NCBI GenBank assembly: GCA_015055785.1
Contig: SVHQ01000049.1
Coordinates: 1-10,066, forward strand
Reading direction: 5' to 3'
Source of the DNA: Clostridiales bacterium
GTDB lineage: Bacteria; Bacillota_A; Clostridia; Christensenellales; Borkfalkiaceae
Length of the DNA stretch: 10,066 bases
In this document: positions 7,319 to 10,066 of the stretch, piece by piece
How the letters are laid out: every line of letters starts with the position of its first letter
Numbering within the stretch: position 1 is the first letter of the stretch
Notes under the pieces: generated by a model
What the model saw: only the letters and a program-made list of their open reading frames with translations
Databases searched by the model: none
Told to the model about the DNA's origin: nothing
Program-made: the position numbers and the translations under genes

Positions 7319-7370
7319 TTAAAGTGCAGTTTTGTTTTTCAATTCTACACTTTAAAATTGCACTTTAAAA
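7319..7370. repeat. Cluster of CACTTTA repeats in both orientations
   Basis: TTAAAGTGCA (7319-7328) is the exact reverse complement of TGCACTTTAA (7359-7368). Between them, CACTTTAAAA (7348-7357) is repeated directly at 7361-7370. Three copies of one motif within about 50 bases suggest a regulator binding array or an RNA hairpin. Confidence 0.4.
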
Positions 7371-7510
7371 ACACGCGAAAATTATTCCTTTCACTACGCA
7401 AAATTTGCTACGCAGTAAACAAAGAAAAGGGAATTTGAAAAAACAACGCACTTCTACTGATTTTTCTCTTAGTGTTGTAAGGATGATAAATAAATTGCCC
7501 AAAAAGATAA

Positions 7511-7630
7511 ACGGCGGAATTTCGCAAGCGGGGCAGCGCGAAAATCACCGTTTTTTCGGTCTTTAAGTCGGTAAATCTGGTCGAAAAAAGCGACGACGCC
7601 AAAACCTAAGCGCCGCAGGCGCGCGCTTGT
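7511..7630. other. GC-rich, hairpin-rich segment of unknown role
   Basis: By hand count 66 of 120 bases are G or C, against 30 of 100 in the stretch just to its right (7641-7740). Short complementary pairs are frequent: TTTCGC (7520-7525) with GCGAAA (7538-7543), ACCG with CGGT around a T6 loop near 7547-7560, GTCG with CGAC (7580-7594), and AAGCGC (7608-7613) with GCGCTT (7623-7628). The - strand open frame across it has no ribosome binding site and no recognised domain. It may be a structured RNA or a dispersed repeat; I recognise no known RNA family. Confidence 0.3.
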
Positions 7631-7807
7631 ATTGTCAAGGTGTCGTGCTATACTCCGTCATTAATTAAAGTTTTATAATTAGTTCTTTAATATGCTTTTA
7701 ATTAACAACCGTTATAGTTAGCTCGTATCGTATAATTGGGGGTAATTTTACAGGCGAAAGGTTGCTTTTGTTGGTTTTCCAAACTATGAGACGGGTTGTA
7801 TAAGAAC

Positions 7808-7834
7808 AAGGGCTGAGCGACACGCTCAGCCCTT
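7808..7834 (-). terminator. Terminator of the AraC-type gene
   Basis: A perfect 12-bp GC-rich stem (7808-7819 with 7823-7834, loop ACA) lies 15 bases past the regulator's stop. On the - strand it is followed by GTTCTTAT, a weak T-rich tail, so termination may be incomplete. Confidence 0.65.
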
Positions 7835-7849
7835 AGAGTAGTATACCAT

Positions 7850-8698
7850 TCAATTTTCAGAAGGGAGAAAGATAAAAGATTTACGGTATTCCTTAGGCGT
7901 CATATTAAAATGGCGTTTGAATATTTTAATGAAATGGCTCAAACTGTCGTAACCGCACGCAGAGGAAATGGATAAAATCCCCATATCGGTGGTGCGCAGT
8001 AGCATAGCGCCGTAATTGATTTTTAAGGTGTGAATGTAATCGTGTAACGTTTCGCCAACGTATTCCTTAAAAAGGCGGGTTAGATGCCGATAGCTGAAAA
8101 AGGTGAGTTGGTGCAATTCCGCAATCGGCTTGGTTAGATTTTCGGGATGCTGTATCTCTTCTAAAAACGTGCTTAACCACTCGGGATAATCAGAGTTAAG
8201 ACGGGACGTATTTCGATATACGATTTTTGCAATATCCAACCAAATCAATTTCAAAGAATTTGAATATTTGGAAGAGTTTTCATTATTTGTCATTTGCGCT
8301 GAATGAATGTTTTTTTGTATTTCGCGCATCGTGTTTTCGTCAAGCTCGTAGATAATAGGATGGTTGACGGAAAAAATACTCCCGTATAAATCGGTATCAA
8401 TGACGTCTAACAGTTCTTTGAAATACTCGTCGGTGATACAAATGTTCATTTGCTTATAATTTTTTGAATGGCTTGTAAAGCGGTGCTTGTCGCGAGGATG
8501 CACCAAACAAGCCATTCCTGCTGTAAGAAGTTGTTTTCTTTCCTCTGTATAATGCTCGCATTCGCCCGACAGTACGATGAAAAATTCCCAGTAGTCGTGA
8601 TTGTGGAGCTCGGGATAGTCTGTACTGTAAAGATGAAAATGCAATTTTGTTTGTGGAAAAGTGAAATCTTCCTTATAACGACAAGTCTTCATGTACAT
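7850..8698 (-). CDS. AraC-family transcriptional regulator with N-terminal cupin domain
   Basis: A 282-residue cytoplasmic DNA-binding regulator. Residues about 15-85 form a cupin-like sensor domain with HNHDYWE (His32, His34), as in AraC-type sugar sensors. Residues about 170-275 carry two helix-turn-helix units, the first near 190-212 and the second with the family signature GYDSLSHFIKIFKRHF followed by MTPKEYR (249-271). Length is normal for the family. It is divergent from the Ig-like lipoprotein, and a sugar operon and a surface glycosidase-like gene lie nearby, so control of glycan uptake is likely but the ligand is unknown. No ribosome binding site precedes either Met1 or Met3 (ATG at 8692). 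A promoter directly abuts the start, so translation may be leaderless from Met3 or Met1. Confidence 0.92.
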   Translation of the reverse strand: MYMKTCRYKEDFTFPQTKLHFHLYSTDYPELHNHDYWEFFIVLSGECEHYTEERKQLLTAGMACLVHPRDKHRFTSHSKNYKQMNICITDEYFKELLDVIDTDLYGSIFSVNHPIIYELDENTMREIQKNIHSAQMTNNENSSKYSNSLKLIWLDIAKIVYRNTSRLNSDYPEWLSTFLEEIQHPENLTKPIAELHQLTFFSYRHLTRLFKEYVGETLHDYIHTLKINYGAMLLRTTDMGILSISSACGYDSLSHFIKIFKRHFNMTPKEYRKSFIFLPSEN

Positions 8699-8727
8699 AG
8701 TGTAACAAAAAAAGGAAATTATGTCAA
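8699..8727 (-). promoter_or_regulatory. Promoter abutting the AraC-type start codon
   Basis: On the - strand a perfect -35 TTGACA (complement of 8722-8727) is followed after exactly 17 bases by -10 TACACT (complement of 8699-8704). The next base is the A of the annotated ATG. Expected transcription start is near 8692, where the second in-frame ATG lies. Confidence 0.65.
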
Positions 8728-8793
8728 CAAAAAAAGGGGATATGGCGAAAAAACGCTATTTTAAGGCAAAAAAAAGCAAGAAAAAGACGAAAA
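8707..8793. promoter_or_regulatory. Run of A-tracts in the divergent promoter region
   Basis: A-tracts of 4 to 8 bases lie at 8707-8713, 8729-8735, 8748-8753, 8768-8775, 8781-8785 and 8790-8793. Their centres are spaced by about 22, 18, 21, 12 and 8 bases, roughly multiples of the helical turn. This could give intrinsic bending between the two divergent promoters. Confidence 0.35.
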
Positions 8794-8829
8794 TGCGATT
8801 TATAATTTAGGTAAAATCGGTAAAATGAA

Positions 8830-8876
8830 AAAGTGTTTATTTTTGCAGTTGATTTATTCAGTACTGAAAACACTTT
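8830..8876. promoter_or_regulatory. Nested palindromes: candidate operator of the divergent promoters
   Basis: Outer arms AAAGTGTTT (8830-8838) and AAACACTTT (8868-8876) are exact reverse complements, 29 bases apart. Inside lies the perfect 12-bp palindrome TTCAGTACTGAA (8857-8868). The right arm overlaps the candidate -35 of the lipoprotein gene. The outer arms contain the CACTTT core that also clusters at 7319-7370. Binding by the adjacent AraC-type protein is a guess. Confidence 0.4.
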
Positions 8877-8902
8877 ACGGCTTATCGCGAATTATTTAAT
8901 AT
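8874..8902 (+). promoter_or_regulatory. Weak candidate promoter of the Ig-like lipoprotein gene
   Basis: TTTACG (8874-8879) and TAATAT (8897-8902) are 17 bases apart, each 4/6 to consensus. A perfect TATAAT at 8801-8806 is an alternative -10 but has no -35 partner. Such weak elements suit an activator-dependent promoter. Confidence 0.3.
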
Positions 8903-8936
8903 TGTAAAAAATATTCAGCCCTTAAAGGGTTGGAAT

Positions 8937-8941
8937 GGAGG
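8937..8941 (+). promoter_or_regulatory. Ribosome binding site of the Ig-like lipoprotein gene
   Basis: GGAGG six bases before the ATG at 8948, a near-perfect site that fixes the start of a gene whose end is outside the window. The perfect palindrome CCCTTAAAGGG (8919-8929) lies just upstream. Confidence 0.8.
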
Positions 8942-8947
8942 AAAATT

Positions 8948-10066
8948 ATGAAGAAGAAAAACTTAATGTTTGTCGCTTTGATAGCGGCGACGGCGTTTGG
9001 GATGAGCGGTTGTTCGTTTATTAGCGGATTATTCGATTCACCTGATTCGTCAAGCAGTGGCAGTGACGGCGTTGATACGGAAGCTCCTGTAATCAGTGTT
9101 ACGGGCGTGCCGACGAGCTGTAACGTAGGCGATACGGTTACGTTGCCTGCAGCGACGGCAACGGATAACGTGGACGGCGATGTTTCTTCCAAGGTAAAAG
9201 TTACGGTTTCGCAGCTCAAAGCGGACGGGGAAACGGTAAACAGAGACATCATCTATGAAAAGGCGGGGAACGTTGAACAGACGTTTGAAGCTTCTTCCAA
9301 CACCTTGCTCGCTTATAAAATCATTTATACCTGCAAGGATACGGCAGGAAATAAGGGCGAAACCTCTTTTGCGTTGTTGGCGATTGCTGACAACGAAACG
9401 GGTACGCTTGTTATCAATGAAACGTCTGTGGACGGGTTTAGCATTGAAAGCGGTATTTCCGGTATTGCAGGCGCAGATATTAAATTGCCCAGCGCGACGG
9501 CAATCGACCAGCCTGGCGACGTGAATATTTCCGCACTTGTTACGGCAAAGCTTTACGAAAAGAAAGCAGGTGAAACGGCAAGCACGCTGTTTGCAGGCTG
9601 GGAAGATTTCACCGAAGTGAAAAACGTGCGTATCCCTGCAGGCGAATACGAACTCGTTTACGGCGTTAAAGACGCGGCGGGTAACGAATTTGAAACGAAG
9701 GTAAGAATTCCCGTATCGGTTGCACAACCCGAAGAAAAGAACCACGCTTACGACAAAAATAATTTTGCGTTTGACAACGACGAGGGGTATGAAGAAACGG
9801 GTAAAGAAGGTATGTCGTGGATTAACGAATACGGCGAACTCGCTTTCGGTAATACGTCGGCAGAACCTACGCTTGACCAAACGGTAGGCTTTACCTCTGC
9901 TTTGACAAAAGTGCATGAACAGTACGTTGGGATTGCATTCAATGCAGACGTACCGACCACGAACGGTCAGACGTTCTATACCGTTTCCGCAAGAGGCAGC
10001 AAAAACAGAGAAACAATGCCGAACAAAGAAACGTGTACTTGGCCCGATTATCTCTTCCTTCGTATC
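8948..10066 (+). CDS. Surface lipoprotein with Ig-like domains, 3' end outside the window
   Basis: The frame is open from the ATG to the window edge (373 codons, no stop). Residues 1-22 are a type II signal peptide: three Lys, a hydrophobic stretch, and lipobox MSGC with the lipidated Cys22. A Ser-rich linker follows (about 31-43). Residues about 44-147 match the bacterial Ig-like DUF5011 type, with DTEAPVI, then TATDNVDGDV and later KDTAGNK. Residues about 160-262 repeat the pattern (SATAIDQPGDV, then KDAAGNE). From about 270 a different, Asn/Gly-rich beta-type region begins, possibly a carbohydrate-binding or LamG-like domain, and runs off the end. Codons are rich in GCG, ACG, GAC and AAC compared with the AT-rich flanks. 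It is probably a large cell-surface adhesin or glycan-binding protein controlled by the divergent AraC-type regulator. Confidence 0.85.
   Translation, partial: MKKKNLMFVALIAATAFGMSGCSFISGLFDSPDSSSSGSDGVDTEAPVISVTGVPTSCNVGDTVTLPAATATDNVDGDVSSKVKVTVSQLKADGETVNRDIIYEKAGNVEQTFEASSNTLLAYKIIYTCKDTAGNKGETSFALLAIADNETGTLVINETSVDGFSIESGISGIAGADIKLPSATAIDQPGDVNISALVTAKLYEKKAGETASTLFAGWEDFTEVKNVRIPAGEYELVYGVKDAAGNEFETKVRIPVSVAQPEEKNHAYDKNNFAFDNDEGYEETGKEGMSWINEYGELAFGNTSAEPTLDQTVGFTSALTKVHEQYVGIAFNADVPTTNGQTFYTVSARGSKNRETMPNKETCTWPDYLFLRI

Larger units (their letters stand above)
6665..7849. other. Long gene-poor intergenic region
   Basis: About 1.2 kb between the lipoprotein gene and the AraC-type gene, with no frame that looks like a real protein of any size. 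The longer open frames (for example - strand 6991-7203 and 7408-7602) lack ribosome binding sites and recognisable domains. The first of these starts inside a terminator stem. What the stretch does hold is listed separately: an operator-like palindrome and weak promoter (6724-6771), small hairpins (6850-6878, 6955-6978, 7102-7139), a + strand terminator (7166-7217), a CACTTTA repeat cluster (7319-7370), a CTACGCA direct repeat (7394-7400 and 7408-7414), a GC-rich segment (7511-7630), and the terminator of the regulator (7808-7834). Confidence 0.7.

Noticed and set aside
7319..7370. CRISPR-like array
   Set aside because: Copies are about 10 bases, in mixed orientation and without regular spacers; no cas genes nearby.
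7547..7560. ACCG-T6-CGGT as a terminator
   Set aside because: Only a 4-bp stem with the T run in the loop rather than after it; too weak to call.
7408..7602. - strand open frame of 64 codons across the GC-rich segment
   Set aside because: No ribosome binding site, no recognisable domain, and composition that follows the local GC rise; more likely non-coding structure.
8801..8806. Perfect TATAAT as main promoter of the Ig-like lipoprotein gene
   Set aside because: No -35 match at 16-18 bases upstream and no extended -10; mentioned only as an alternative.
9050..9916. - strand open frame of 288 codons
   Set aside because: Complete overlap with the Ig-like lipoprotein gene, which has a perfect ribosome site, signal peptide and domains. 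The opposite frame is rich in Arg, Phe and Val, as expected for a mirror frame of GCG/ACG/AAC-rich coding sequence.

Overview
The window looks like a chromosomal piece of a low-to-moderate GC, Gram-positive-type anaerobe, most likely a gut Clostridia lineage. The reasons are AGGAGG-like ribosome binding sites, type II (lipobox) signal peptides on two surface proteins, strong hairpin/U-tract terminators, a PgcA-like phosphosugar mutase, and a carbohydrate-centred gene set with an AraC-type regulator. No taxonomic marker gene is present, so this is inference.

Left part (1-5148, + strand) is an apparent sugar-processing operon: a phosphoglucomutase/phosphomannomutase, a cytoplasmic GH37 (trehalase-family) glycosidase with its acid and base residues intact, a short GH127-like glycosidase carrying the E-x-C / C-C zinc-site signature, and an SGNH/GDSL hydrolase. 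None of the four has a signal peptide, so they probably act on imported oligosaccharides: the glycosidases and the esterase would trim them, and the mutase would link hexose 1-phosphate and 6-phosphate. The GH127-like frame is cut by one in-frame TAA and then stays open for 40 more codons, ending 10 bases before the SGNH start. A symmetric 18-bp hairpin at 5109-5148 serves as terminator for this operon and for the convergent gene to its right.

Middle (5204-6664, - strand) is a lipoprotein with a TIM-barrel glycoside-hydrolase-like body. To its right lie about 1.2 kb (6665-7849) without a convincing gene. This stretch is not empty: it holds an operator-like palindrome, small hairpins, a perfect 19-bp + strand terminator with no known gene in front of it, a cluster of CACTTTA repeats, and a GC-rich structured island (55% GC by hand count, against 30% just to its right).

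Right part: an AraC-family regulator (7850-8698, - strand) is divergent from a large surface lipoprotein with Ig-like domains (8948 to beyond the window end, + strand). The shared 249-bp gap has a TTGACA-17-TACACT promoter that abuts the regulator's start codon (predicting leaderless or near-leaderless mRNA), a run of A-tracts, a 12-bp palindrome nested in a larger inverted repeat, and a weak promoter for the lipoprotein. The layout suggests a regulator controlling its divergent surface-protein neighbour, perhaps for glycan capture. I see no rRNA, tRNA, CRISPR array, transposase or integrase.
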